Positions 56,005 to 63,545 of a stretch of DNA of 64,000 nt are shown here, piece after piece; position 1 is the first letter of the stretch; every line of letters starts with the position of its first letter. The position numbers were made by a program, and so were the translations under genes. Below the pieces are notes generated by a model. That model ran no database searches, was not told the origin of the DNA, and saw only the letters and a program-made list of their open reading frames with translations. The DNA is from Desulfurella acetivorans A63 (lineage in GTDB: Bacteria > Campylobacterota_A > Desulfurellia > Desulfurellales > Desulfurellaceae), in contig CP007051.1 in NCBI GenBank assembly GCA_000517565.1, positions 451,171 through 515,170 on the forward strand, given 5' to 3'.

Positions 56005-56646
56005 CTAATTTTCTTTTCTTGTATTGCGCTCTATTGCAAGAAGCGCCAAAATGATTGAATACATAAATATTACACCAAGGCCCGAGAGAGCTATTATAAG
56101 GTATGTTGACTGACTTGATTGCTTTTTCATTTTGCTTTCTATTATTGAATTTATTTTTTGGTTAAATAAATCATTGTACTGTCTGTAATAATCGTCAAGC
56201 TTGTTTGCTGGGGCTTTTTCTAAAACCTCATAAAGTCCGTCTAAGTAAGATTTCTGATATTTTGCGTCTATATTGTTTATGTTGCTTACTATATTGTTAC
56301 TTATATTTTCAAAATTATCTTGAGGTAAATTTAGCTTTTTTAGTATCAATTGTGTAATGGATGTTATTTTGTTTTGAATATATTGAGTCCGTTCATTTAT
56401 TTGAGTTGTAGCATTTGAGTTTGTAGCGTTTGTAGTATCTGGGTTTTCTTGATAGGAGTTTGCTTTTATAGCTTTTTGAACATCATTAAAACTTACTTCA
56501 ACGGAGCTTTTTGTGGGTAAAAAGTTACCCACGATAACAACCAATGCGTATATCAGCATGATTAAACCAATAAATGCCATAAAAAAACTAAAAACTCTAA
56601 CAAGTCTAAAAAAAACCTTACTTTCTACTTTGTTTAAAAAAGACAT
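56005..56646 (-). CDS. Uncharacterised two-helix membrane protein
   Basis: 213 residues, not recognised. Hydrophobic helices at about 14-38 and 182-206 flank a polar, Asn/Gln/Ser-rich helical region. Sits between two zinc-ribbon membrane proteins on the same strand with short gaps, so the three are probably one unit. SD AAGGAGG-like sequence upstream. Confidence 0.7.
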   Translation of the reverse strand: MSFLNKVESKVFFRLVRVFSFFMAFIGLIMLIYALVVIVGNFLPTKSSVEVSFNDVQKAIKANSYQENPDTTNATNSNATTQINERTQYIQNKITSITQLILKKLNLPQDNFENISNNIVSNINNIDAKYQKSYLDGLYEVLEKAPANKLDDYYRQYNDLFNQKINSIIESKMKKQSSQSTYLIIALSGLGVIFMYSIILALLAIERNTRKEN

Positions 56647-56705
56647 AATTCAAAGCACCTCCTTAATAGTATTTCTTTTTAAAAAGACGAAATTTTTTGT
56701 ATTTT

Positions 56706-57338
56706 TTAGACATAATCTTTCTTTTTTATCAAATAAATACCAATAATTGAGCCAGTTAAGTTTAAAAGTAAGCATAACCAAAAAGCTAAGGAGAAGTCTA
56801 TCGTTACTACTTCACTTAGTTTTACATTAAATAAAGAATTTGGTACTATTTGTTCATTCAATTGATTTATAGAATTATGTCTAAAAATAATGAGTATTAA
56901 TAAATTTACAATACCAAGGCCGCTTGGTATAGCTAAATAAAGAAGTTTTTTAGATTTAACAACATAAATTATTGAAAGAACAAAAGCTGCAAGCCCAAAT
57001 AAAAAAACAAGCAATACCAGTGTACTTTGAATGTGTTCATTTCCTACTTTTGTACCAAATGCTAAATTCAAACCAGACAATGAAATTTGTTTTGTAGGAT
57101 CAACAGTACACGATACAAACACAAAAGGAAACAAAAACATTAATAAAACTAATCCAAACGATGATGGAAATACTTTTTCGATAAAGTTTAGATTAGAAAT
57201 AATTGACAAAACTTTTGAAAAATCAACATTTGGTGATGAAAATTTTGTAGCATCTTGATTTGTTTCAATTTTTGCACCGCAATATTTGCAAAACTTTGAC
57301 GAATCGTCTATTTCTTTGCCGCAATTTGGACAAAACAT
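56706..57338 (-). CDS. Zinc-ribbon multi-spanning membrane protein
   Basis: 210 residues from ATG 57338, which follows GGGAGGG. The first 20 residues, with CPNCG...CKYCG, are identical to those of the zinc-ribbon/ankyrin protein two genes downstream, and their DNA is almost identical. Four hydrophobic segments follow (about 55-80, 105-130, 135-155, 180-205). First gene of the three-gene minus-strand group. Function unknown. Confidence 0.75.
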   Translation of the reverse strand: MFCPNCGKEIDDSSKFCKYCGAKIETNQDATKFSSPNVDFSKVLSIISNLNFIEKVFPSSFGLVLLMFLFPFVFVSCTVDPTKQISLSGLNLAFGTKVGNEHIQSTLVLLVFLFGLAAFVLSIIYVVKSKKLLYLAIPSGLGIVNLLILIIFRHNSINQLNEQIVPNSLFNVKLSEVVTIDFSLAFWLCLLLNLTGSIIGIYLIKKKDYV

Positions 57339-57424
57339 AAACCCTCCCGGCATATTATTTCAAATTTGTAACATTTTATTTAAAAAAGTATGTTTTGTAA
57401 AGCAAAATTTAAAAAATTTTTATA

Positions 57425-57453
57425 TTGAAACTTTTTCAAATTTTGTTTATTAT
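57425..57453 (+). promoter_or_regulatory. Promoter of the DUF1874 gene
   Basis: TTGAAA (57425-57430), 17-base spacer, TATTAT (57448-57453), 6 bases before the ATG at 57460. TTGAAA-CTT-TTTCAA forms a small inverted repeat over the -35 that could be an operator. Confidence 0.6.
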
Positions 57454-57459
57454 AAAAAT

Positions 57460-57777
57460 ATGGTGTATGTGCTAAATGGTCCCATTTTGACTGATTTTGG
57501 TTTGTATAGGTACAAAAAAATAAGCATTTTGCAAGCAAAGAAAATTTTAAAAGAAAATAAGTTTGTGTCAGCCATAGGTCATGAAGCCACGGCAATATTT
57601 TTAAGTGAACTTTTAGAACTTGATATTAAATACAATCGCATAGCAATTAAAATGAAACAGGGAGATTTAGCAATAGTGTTTCATTTACTTACAAGGCTTA
57701 AAGAAGGTCAGGTATTGAATATAAAGGAATTGTGCAGTAAAGATTATACGTTAGGTATTTTAAAAAGACTGGAGTAG
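57460..57777 (+). CDS. DUF1874 protein, AcrIII-1/Crn2 ring nuclease family
   Basis: 105 residues from ATG 57460; no SD, and the promoter places transcription start at the ATG. The sequence follows the family of Sulfolobus virus STIV B116 and SIRV1 gp29: YVLNGPILTDFGLYRY, SAIGHEATAIFLSELL, NRIAIKMKQGDLAIVF and RLKEG. The residues I recall as catalytic in SIRV1 gp29 (His47, Arg85, Glu88) match His41, Arg79 and Glu82 with identical spacing. Such proteins cleave cyclic tetra-adenylate, the type III CRISPR messenger, either for viruses (anti-CRISPR) or for hosts (Crn2). No cas gene or array is in this window. The nicotinamidase gene starts immediately after it. Confidence 0.85.
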   Translation: MVYVLNGPILTDFGLYRYKKISILQAKKILKENKFVSAIGHEATAIFLSELLELDIKYNRIAIKMKQGDLAIVFHLLTRLKEGQVLNIKELCSKDYTLGILKRLE

Positions 57778-58368
57778 GTGATTGCCTTGAAGGTATCAAT
57801 TACAAATAAAGATGCATTAATTTTGGTTGATATTCAAAACGATTTTTGTGTGGGCAGTTTAGCTGTACCCAATGCCTGTGATATTATAAAATACGCAAAT
57901 TCTTATATTGAGATTTTTAAAAAGAACATTAGGCCAATTTTTGCCACAAGAGATTGGCATCCAAAAAATCATTCGTCTTTTAAAGAATTTGGAGGTATAT
58001 GGCCTATTCATTGTATTCAAAATACAGATGGATCAATGTTTTATAAAGATTTAAGGTTACCAAATGACACACTTATTATTTCAAAAGGAACGAATCCAGA
58101 TAAAGACGCATATTCTGGTTTTGATGGTACAGACCTTCATGATAAATTGAAGAATTTAAATATCAATAGATTGTTTATCGGAGGGCTTGCTACGGATTAT
58201 TGCGTAAAAGCAACAATTTTGGATGCGTTAGCGCTAGATTATACTACTTTTTTCTTATCCGATGCCTCAAAAGCAGTTAATTTAAAACCAGATGATGAAG
58301 CATTGTCTATCAATGAAATGCTAAAAGCGGGCGCTATTTTAATTGATTTAAATGATTTAATCCAATAA
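57778..58368 (+). CDS. pncA: Nicotinamidase
   Basis: Converts nicotinamide to nicotinate for NAD recycling. 196 residues from GTG 57778 (TTG 57787 is an alternative). Triad Asp18 (LVDIQNDFC), Lys103 (ISKGTNPDKDAYSGF), Cys142 (ATDYCVKAT); metal ligands Asp59, His61 and His78 in TRDWHP and WPIHC. Begins at the first base after the DUF1874 stop, so both are read from one mRNA. It could recycle nicotinamide released by the sirtuin 41 kb away. Confidence 0.9.
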   Translation: MIALKVSITNKDALILVDIQNDFCVGSLAVPNACDIIKYANSYIEIFKKNIRPIFATRDWHPKNHSSFKEFGGIWPIHCIQNTDGSMFYKDLRLPNDTLIISKGTNPDKDAYSGFDGTDLHDKLKNLNINRLFIGGLATDYCVKATILDALALDYTTFFLSDASKAVNLKPDDEALSINEMLKAGAILIDLNDLIQ

Positions 58369-58382
58369 TTTTAGGTGATTTC

Positions 58383-58617
58383 ATGACAAAAAAAATTAAG
58401 ATACTTTTGCTTTTTTTTTGTACCATTTTTACTTAGTGCGTGTCATCAATACCATTCTAAAGAATATTACTTATCACATCCTAAAAAATGCGTTGAAAGA
58501 CTTCACTATTGCAAACAAAACTACGGCACAATTATGTACGAAAATCAAGATTGTAAAAACGCATACGAAGCTTATATTGAGCTATCACACGCTAACATGA
58601 AACAGAATTTGCATTAA
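58383..58617 (+). pseudogene. EexN-like small lipoprotein, frameshifted in a T9 run
   Basis: ATG 58383 opens MTKKIKILLLFF, then the frame ends at a TAG after the run of nine T (58411-58419). With eight T the reading continues VPFLLSACHQYHSKEYYLSHPKKC... to 58617, giving a 77-residue lipoprotein with lipobox LLSAC and the spaced-cysteine pattern of EexN family entry-exclusion lipoproteins (YYLxHPxxCxxxxxxC...CxNA). EexN proteins are usually linked with conjugative elements. The 3' end overlaps the convergent ferritin-like/VIT gene. Confidence 0.7.
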
Positions 58618-59667
58618 TTTACCAAATCCAAACGAAAATGCAGCGGCAAAAAAAGATGAAGTTACCATTTCAAATATTTTTTTTCTTATAGAAATACCTG
58701 ATACTATTGAAACAACTGTACCAACACTAGATAAAGCTAAAAATGCAAGCAATATTGAAAAAGGCAACGCGCCAATTGAAGTTTTAAATATAAAAAAGGG
58801 TGTAACAGGAAACAGTACGCCAATCAAATATGCTATAGCTGTAAAAAAACCTGATTTTAACTCATTTTCTTCTACTTCCTGAGTTAAAAATTTTGATAAA
58901 TCAGTATTTGAGTCCTGGAGTTTTTTAGTAATCTCAGTAGCTATATTTTCATCTATGTTTGAGTCAATAAGATCTTGTTTTAATACTTCAATTGCACGCT
59001 TTGGCGCAACACTAAACAACATCTCATTTCTTTCATTTTTGCTTTGAGCAATTTGTCTTTGTGATCTAACGGATATAAATGCACCAATACCCATGGAAAG
59101 TGCTCCAGCAATGCCCACAATTGAACCGCTTATTCCAACCAAAAAAGGATTGGTAAAGTATACAGCACTAAGTCCTGCGACTGTGCCCAAAATTTCAACA
59201 ATGCCGTCATTCATTCCCAGTATAAAATCCCTTACATTGTTTGCACCAAATTTTTTTGATTCTTTATTAAATATACTTTCATGCTCAATTTCTTCTAAAA
59301 TAATATTTTTCAAAATAGCTTTTTCTTTTTCGTCAAGAGCGTTTGATTTTAAAAAGCTATAGTATTCTTTTACTGTTGAGTTTTCGCCGGCTTCCAATAA
59401 TGATAAAATTATTGCAGCAGATATAAATTTTTGTAAAAAAGCTGCTATTTTGATTTTTGATGTATTTATTTTATCTTTGAGCTCTATATTATATTTTTTA
59501 GCAATTTTTTTCCAGAAAAGCGAGTGATTTTTTTCAATTTGTGCAATTTCACTTAAGCGATTTTTTAATTCTTCATCTTTTTGTGATTTTGACAATGCTA
59601 AATATAAGTGATAATCGTTTATTTCTCCTTGATAAAACTTTTCTACCAAATTCAAAAAATTTTCCAT
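58585..59667 (-). CDS. Ferritin-like/VIT fusion, MbfA-type iron or manganese transporter
   Basis: 360 residues from ATG 59667 (after AAGGA; the longer frame upstream crosses the mazG leader and is rejected). Residues 1-140 are a ferritin-like diiron bundle with two ExxH motifs (Glu45-His48 and Glu126-His129). Residues about 145-360 are a VIT1/CCC1 transporter: DGIVEILGTVAGLSAV, GIAGALSMGIGAFISVRSQ, then three more helices. Related MbfA proteins export iron, with the ferritin part sensing or oxidising it. Confidence 0.85.
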   Translation of the reverse strand: MENFLNLVEKFYQGEINDYHLYLALSKSQKDEELKNRLSEIAQIEKNHSLFWKKIAKKYNIELKDKINTSKIKIAAFLQKFISAAIILSLLEAGENSTVKEYYSFLKSNALDEKEKAILKNIILEEIEHESIFNKESKKFGANNVRDFILGMNDGIVEILGTVAGLSAVYFTNPFLVGISGSIVGIAGALSMGIGAFISVRSQRQIAQSKNERNEMLFSVAPKRAIEVLKQDLIDSNIDENIATEITKKLQDSNTDLSKFLTQEVEENELKSGFFTAIAYLIGVLFPVTPFFIFKTSIGALPFSILLAFLALSSVGTVVSIVSGISIRKKIFEMVTSSFFAAAFSFGFGKLMQILFHVSV

Positions 59668-59734
59668 TTTACATTCCTTCGTGTATAATTCATATATAAT
59701 AAATTTAATTTTGTCAAGTTTAGAGGGAGTTTTT

Positions 59735-60484
59735 ATGTGTGATGTATATGCTATTAAATTTAGCGAGCTTGTTAAAATAGTTGAACGCTTAAGAAAAGAA
59801 TGCCCCTGGGATAGACAGCAGACCAATCAATCTATAAAAAACAATCTTATAGAAGAAGCTTATGAGCTATACGAAGCCTTAGAAGAAGATAATGATCAAA
59901 AGATTATTGAAGAGTTAGGTGACTGTCTATTGCAGGTAGTTTTTCACTGTGTTATAAAAAATGAAAATGGTAATTTTAGTTTGATTGACGTTATTGATAA
60001 TTTGATAGAAAAACTAATCAAGCGTCACCCCCATGTTTTTGGCAAAAAACAATTAAATACAGCACAGGAAGTATTATCCCAATGGGATAGCATTAAGCAA
60101 AAAGATAAAAAATCTATACTTGAAGGTATACCAAAAAGAATGCCATCGCTTTTTAGAGCTTATAAGGTCCAGAAAAGATTATCAAAAGTTGGCTTGGAAT
60201 TTGATGATGCAATAAATGCAGAAACCAAAATTTACGAAGAGTTAAGTGAGTTTAAAAAAGCAAAAACTACAGAGCAAAAAAAAGAAGAACTTGGGGATGT
60301 GTTGTTTAGTATAGTTAATTTTGCAAGGTTTTTTGATATTGATCCAGAAGAAGCTCTTCATATATCAATAGATAAAATAATTAAAAGGTTTGAATACATT
60401 GAAAAGAAATTAAACGGCAATTTTGGTGGCGTCTCAAAAGAATTATTAAACAAACTGTGGGATGAGTCAAAGAATCTAACTTAA
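59735..60484 (+). CDS. mazG: Nucleoside triphosphate pyrophosphohydrolase MazG
   Basis: House-cleaning NTPase, 249 residues from ATG 59735 after GAGGGAG. Two MazG domains, each with the metal-binding Glu/Asp pattern: LIEEAYELYEALEEDN...EELGDCLLQVV and KIYEELSEFKKA...EELGDVLFSIVNFARF. CPWDRQQTNQSI is the usual N-terminal motif. Divergent from the ferritin-like/VIT gene. Confidence 0.94.
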   Translation: MCDVYAIKFSELVKIVERLRKECPWDRQQTNQSIKNNLIEEAYELYEALEEDNDQKIIEELGDCLLQVVFHCVIKNENGNFSLIDVIDNLIEKLIKRHPHVFGKKQLNTAQEVLSQWDSIKQKDKKSILEGIPKRMPSLFRAYKVQKRLSKVGLEFDDAINAETKIYEELSEFKKAKTTEQKKEELGDVLFSIVNFARFFDIDPEEALHISIDKIIKRFEYIEKKLNGNFGGVSKELLNKLWDESKNLT

Positions 60485-60614
60485 ATTATTAGTCTCAAAA
60501 AAACTTCTTTGAAATAATTTACTTATATTTACATTTTATTTACATAAATATGAAGAAAATTTAATAATAAAACCATACTATTGAGTCAACAAATTATTGA
60601 GAGGAGGTTTTTGC

Positions 60615-61835
60615 ATGGTAAAGCAAAAAATGAAAAAAAGCGTACTTTCTTTGGCTGTCATAGCTGCTCTCGGGTTTACAAGCACAAGCTATGCTGGGAC
60701 TGTTACAACAAAGACTGACACAAACATTACATTGTATGGTTTTACTCAAATGTATTTTGATTGGTACAATAATCAAAGTTTTCTTGGAACCAGCGCATCC
60801 AAAGAGTATTCTGGTGGTAAGTTAAATATTCCTGCGCAAACAAGTTTTGGCTCAACTGCAAACTATACGCGTTTGGGTTTTAACCTTGACAACAAAGCAG
60901 AAGGTATAAAAGGCTTAATAGAAGGTGATTTTAAAGGTGGTGGTGCTAATATTGGTACAGATGGCAATGGCAATTTTCGCTTAAGGAGGGCTTTTTTTGT
61001 TAAAGAGTTCTGCCAGGAAGGTTGCAATTATACACCATGGTTGCTTGTAGGACAAGATTACAGCCCTGGTAATTTTGATGTATATTCTCTAAATGGTTTA
61101 AACAATACAGCTGGTACGGATTTAACTAAAAAAATCCCACAGGTTGCATTTGGTGTAAAATTGGATTTAGGGGCTGCAAAATTAAACCCATATATAACAT
61201 TTGAAGACATTCAAGGATATGTAACAAGTAAAGTATCACAAAGAGCATCCGTGCCAGGTATTGGTATAAAAGTACCAGTAGAGTTTGAAACTGGTCTTGG
61301 ATCTCCTGCAAAATTTTATGCACAATTTCAATGGCAGCAAACAAAACAGACATATAACAACAGCGACAATGACGAAAACTCTTACATTATAGGAACTGGA
61401 TTGGAGTTGCCAATATATGCATTTAGCTTAAAAGGTGACGTTTATTATGCTAAAGCTTTTACAGGTTTTGGTGCCCCAACGGATAAAATATCACCTCCTT
61501 CTTTTTATTTAAATGGTAATTCAATTGAGAAGGTTAGCTCTACAGGATGGGCACTGCAAGCTAAGGTTGACTTTAATAAATTAGCTCAAGTACCAATTAG
61601 TATTGCTGGAGGTTACTCTCAAATTATATACGGAAATCTTACTACGCTTTCAAGTTCAGACTATGCAAGAAAAGCTGCTACAGTATATGCTAATTTGGCT
61701 TACAATTTAACAAAATCTGCATCTTTGGGTTTAGAATACGATAGAAATATTACCTATTATGTTGGATCTAAAAACGATCCAAACCATGCTCAATATTCAA
61801 ATCAGGTGTTTTTAGTTGGTACTTATAAATTTTAA
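60615..61835 (+). CDS. Major outer membrane porin-like beta-barrel protein
   Basis: 406 residues from ATG 60615, eight bases after GAGGAGG. Signal peptide (cut after TSYA, near residue 28), then a porin barrel with alternating strands (ITLYGFTQMYFDW, YTRLGFNLDNKAEGIKGLIEGDF, LRRAFF) and a C-terminal Phe (VGTYKF). The constriction-type Arg/Asp content and strong terminators suggest an abundant porin. Substrate range unknown. Confidence 0.9.
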   Translation: MVKQKMKKSVLSLAVIAALGFTSTSYAGTVTTKTDTNITLYGFTQMYFDWYNNQSFLGTSASKEYSGGKLNIPAQTSFGSTANYTRLGFNLDNKAEGIKGLIEGDFKGGGANIGTDGNGNFRLRRAFFVKEFCQEGCNYTPWLLVGQDYSPGNFDVYSLNGLNNTAGTDLTKKIPQVAFGVKLDLGAAKLNPYITFEDIQGYVTSKVSQRASVPGIGIKVPVEFETGLGSPAKFYAQFQWQQTKQTYNNSDNDENSYIIGTGLELPIYAFSLKGDVYYAKAFTGFGAPTDKISPPSFYLNGNSIEKVSSTGWALQAKVDFNKLAQVPISIAGGYSQIIYGNLTTLSSSDYARKAATVYANLAYNLTKSASLGLEYDRNITYYVGSKNDPNHAQYSNQVFLVGTYKF

Positions 61836-61886
61836 ACCCATCTTAAATTCTATTATATAAAGATGGGTTAGTTTAAGCTTTTTTTT
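61834..61886 (+). terminator. Terminator 1 after the porin gene
   Basis: AACCCATCTT and AAGATGGGTT form a perfect 10-bp stem with a 15-base loop; an eight-T run follows at 61879-61886. Confidence 0.8.
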
Positions 61887-61904
61887 CATACTAACCCCCA
61901 AAAA

Positions 61905-61950
61905 AAGTTTAGTTACTGTTTATTAAGTAACTAAGCTTTTTGTTTTTTTA
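61905..61950 (+). terminator. Terminator 2 after the porin gene
   Basis: TTAGTTACT and AGTAACTAA form a 9-bp stem with an 8-base loop, followed by GCTTTTTGTTTTTTT. Tandem terminators are usual after highly expressed genes. Confidence 0.78.
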
Positions 61951-61980
61951 TTTTGTTAAGTTTTACAATTTTTTTAAAGT

Positions 61981-62003
61981 GAGCCTTGTAAAATGCAAGG
62001 CTC
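61981..62003 (-). terminator. Hairpin after the thioesterase gene
   Basis: GAGCCTTG and CAAGGCTC form a perfect 8-bp stem with a 7-base loop, 12 bases past the thioesterase stop. No T run, so its strength is doubtful. Confidence 0.5.
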
Positions 62004-62014
62004 TGTGTGCAGAA

Positions 62015-62395
62015 TCAATAGATTTTTGAGAGATAATTTAATATATCTGAAGTAAGAGGTGTAGCCTTTTTTGTGTTTTTATCAATAGCTACAAGCGTAG
62101 TTAAACCTTTGGCAAATGTTTTATTATCATTTTTAACTATGTATGATATATCAAGACTTGATTTACCAATTCTTTCAATTTTTAATTCTACAAATACGAT
62201 ATCGTTAAATAAAATTGGTTCTAAATATTCACATGATTGTTTTGCTACTACAAACCAAATGGTATCAGACACTTTTTGAAAAAACTGTCCAAGCGCTACA
62301 ACGCGTGCATATTCAAAATATGTAAAATACACTGCGCTGTTTACATGTGTATACATATCAAAATCGCTGAATCTCTTTTGAATTTCTACTATCAT
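62015..62395 (-). CDS. Acyl-CoA thioesterase, YbgC/4HBT type
   Basis: 126-residue hot-dog protein. RFSDFDMYTHVNSAVYFTYFEYAR is the standard 4HBT start (Asp at the catalytic position, followed by HVN and the FEYAR helix), and the rest forms the single domain. Hydrolyses acyl-CoA thioesters; chain-length preference unknown. The start overlaps the upstream chalcone-isomerase-like gene by four bases. Confidence 0.87.
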   Translation of the reverse strand: MIVEIQKRFSDFDMYTHVNSAVYFTYFEYARVVALGQFFQKVSDTIWFVVAKQSCEYLEPILFNDIVFVELKIERIGKSSLDISYIVKNDNKTFAKGLTTLVAIDKNTKKATPLTSDILNYLSKIY

Positions 62396-62952
62396 TTTCC
62401 AAGCATTCCTTCTTTCATGGATTTATCTGGTGGTTTTGGGCCAAAATAAACCATAATTATTGCTTTTTGAAGCTCTGGAGAATGAATTTGACCAATTAAA
62501 GAGCCATTTTCGTATACCTGTGTATTGCCATTTTCTAGTAAAGCTATTTCTATTGAGTCACCTTTTTTAAAGCCATGTGTAAAAAGATTGAGAAAACTTT
62601 TTTCTTCACTTGTGCCTATAATTGATGGGTAATTATCTCTAAAACCTTCTTTAAATGCTCCTATAACCTTATCTTTGCTAATATTTGGATACACAAAATA
62701 CATAACAATAACTTTGTTTTGTTTAGATGAAAGAAGTTGTTCAGTGGAATGAACTCTTTCTTGTGTATATAAAGCTCCTACATAAATTTTTATACCGAGA
62801 AAACTATAATGTCTAATACCATAACCATTCAACTGCAATTGTGTTGAATTAAGCATTAATGTATTTTTTACATTAACACCATCTACATTTACTGCATACG
62901 ATACTTTTGACAAAAACAATACACCAAATACAATTAATAAGAGTTTTTTCAT
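62392..62952 (-). CDS. Chalcone-isomerase-like periplasmic protein
   Basis: 186 residues from the ATG at 62952, preceded by GGGGG; the signal peptide (MKKLLLIVFGVLFLSKVSYA) starts exactly there, so the 15-residue longer frame is rejected. Core segments LQLNGYGIRHYSFLGIKIYVGALY and a C-terminal GSLIGQIHSPELQKAIIMVYFGPKPPD match bacterial CHI-like proteins, which are thought to bind fatty acids or phenolics rather than isomerise chalcone. Between a MerR regulator and a thioesterase, a lipid-linked role is plausible. Confidence 0.83.
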   Translation of the reverse strand: MKKLLLIVFGVLFLSKVSYAVNVDGVNVKNTLMLNSTQLQLNGYGIRHYSFLGIKIYVGALYTQERVHSTEQLLSSKQNKVIVMYFVYPNISKDKVIGAFKEGFRDNYPSIIGTSEEKSFLNLFTHGFKKGDSIEIALLENGNTQVYENGSLIGQIHSPELQKAIIMVYFGPKPPDKSMKEGMLGK

Positions 62953-62965
62953 TTTTGATGCCCCC

Positions 62966-63379
62966 TTATTTATTTTGTTCATTTTTGTTTTGTTCAATTA
63001 TAGATAAAATGCGTTTTCTGTATTCTACTATATCGTTTCTTAAAGAGGCTAATTTTGAAATCCTACTATCAATCTTATCAATATGATCATCTAATATTTC
63101 AATCAATTTTGGCATAATAGTAATTGATTGTTTATGCTGATTATAAATATCTGCAAGTTCTAACATTTCTTTTAAAGTTAAACCCAATTCTTTAAGTTTT
63201 AAGATGAATTTAATGCGTCTTATGTCTTCATTGGAATATAGTCTTATACCATTTTCTATACGAAGTGGAGGATCTAACAGACCAAACTCTTCGTAATATC
63301 TAATTGTTCTTGGCGTTATACCCAATTTCTTTGAAACCTCTCCAATTTGAAAATATTCTTCGTTATTAATGTTATTCAT
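62966..63379 (-). CDS. MerR-family transcriptional regulator
   Basis: 137 residues: N-terminal winged helix (IGEVSKKLGITPRTIRYYEEFGLLDPP), wing with IRLYSNEDIRRI, then a long dimerising coiled coil (about 75-130). No Cys cluster for metal sensing is visible. Divergent to etfB and in line with the CHI-like and thioesterase genes, so control of acyl-CoA or fatty acid genes is inferred. Confidence 0.88.
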   Translation of the reverse strand: MNNINNEEYFQIGEVSKKLGITPRTIRYYEEFGLLDPPLRIENGIRLYSNEDIRRIKFILKLKELGLTLKEMLELADIYNQHKQSITIMPKLIEILDDHIDKIDSRISKLASLRNDIVEYRKRILSIIEQNKNEQNK

Positions 63380-63466
63380 AAAAGACTCACTCTTACGTTA
63401 AAAATCATAATTTATATTTATCATATTAATTTTAGTTTGTCAATAGAAAAATAAATAAATTTTTAC

Positions 63467-63494
63467 TTGACATTTACGTAAATTATTATAGAAT
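63467..63494 (+). promoter_or_regulatory. etfB promoter with a palindromic operator in the spacer
   Basis: TTGACA (63467-63472), 16 bases, TAGAAT (63489-63494). The spacer begins with a perfect palindrome ATTTACGTAAAT (63472-63483), the usual place for MerR-type binding. A related half-site, TTACGTTAA, lies at about 63393-63401 before the merR start. Confidence 0.6.
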
Positions 63495-63545
63495 ATCTAA
63501 AGTTAATATTTTAATTAAGTATGCTTATTTTAAAAGGAGGTTATT

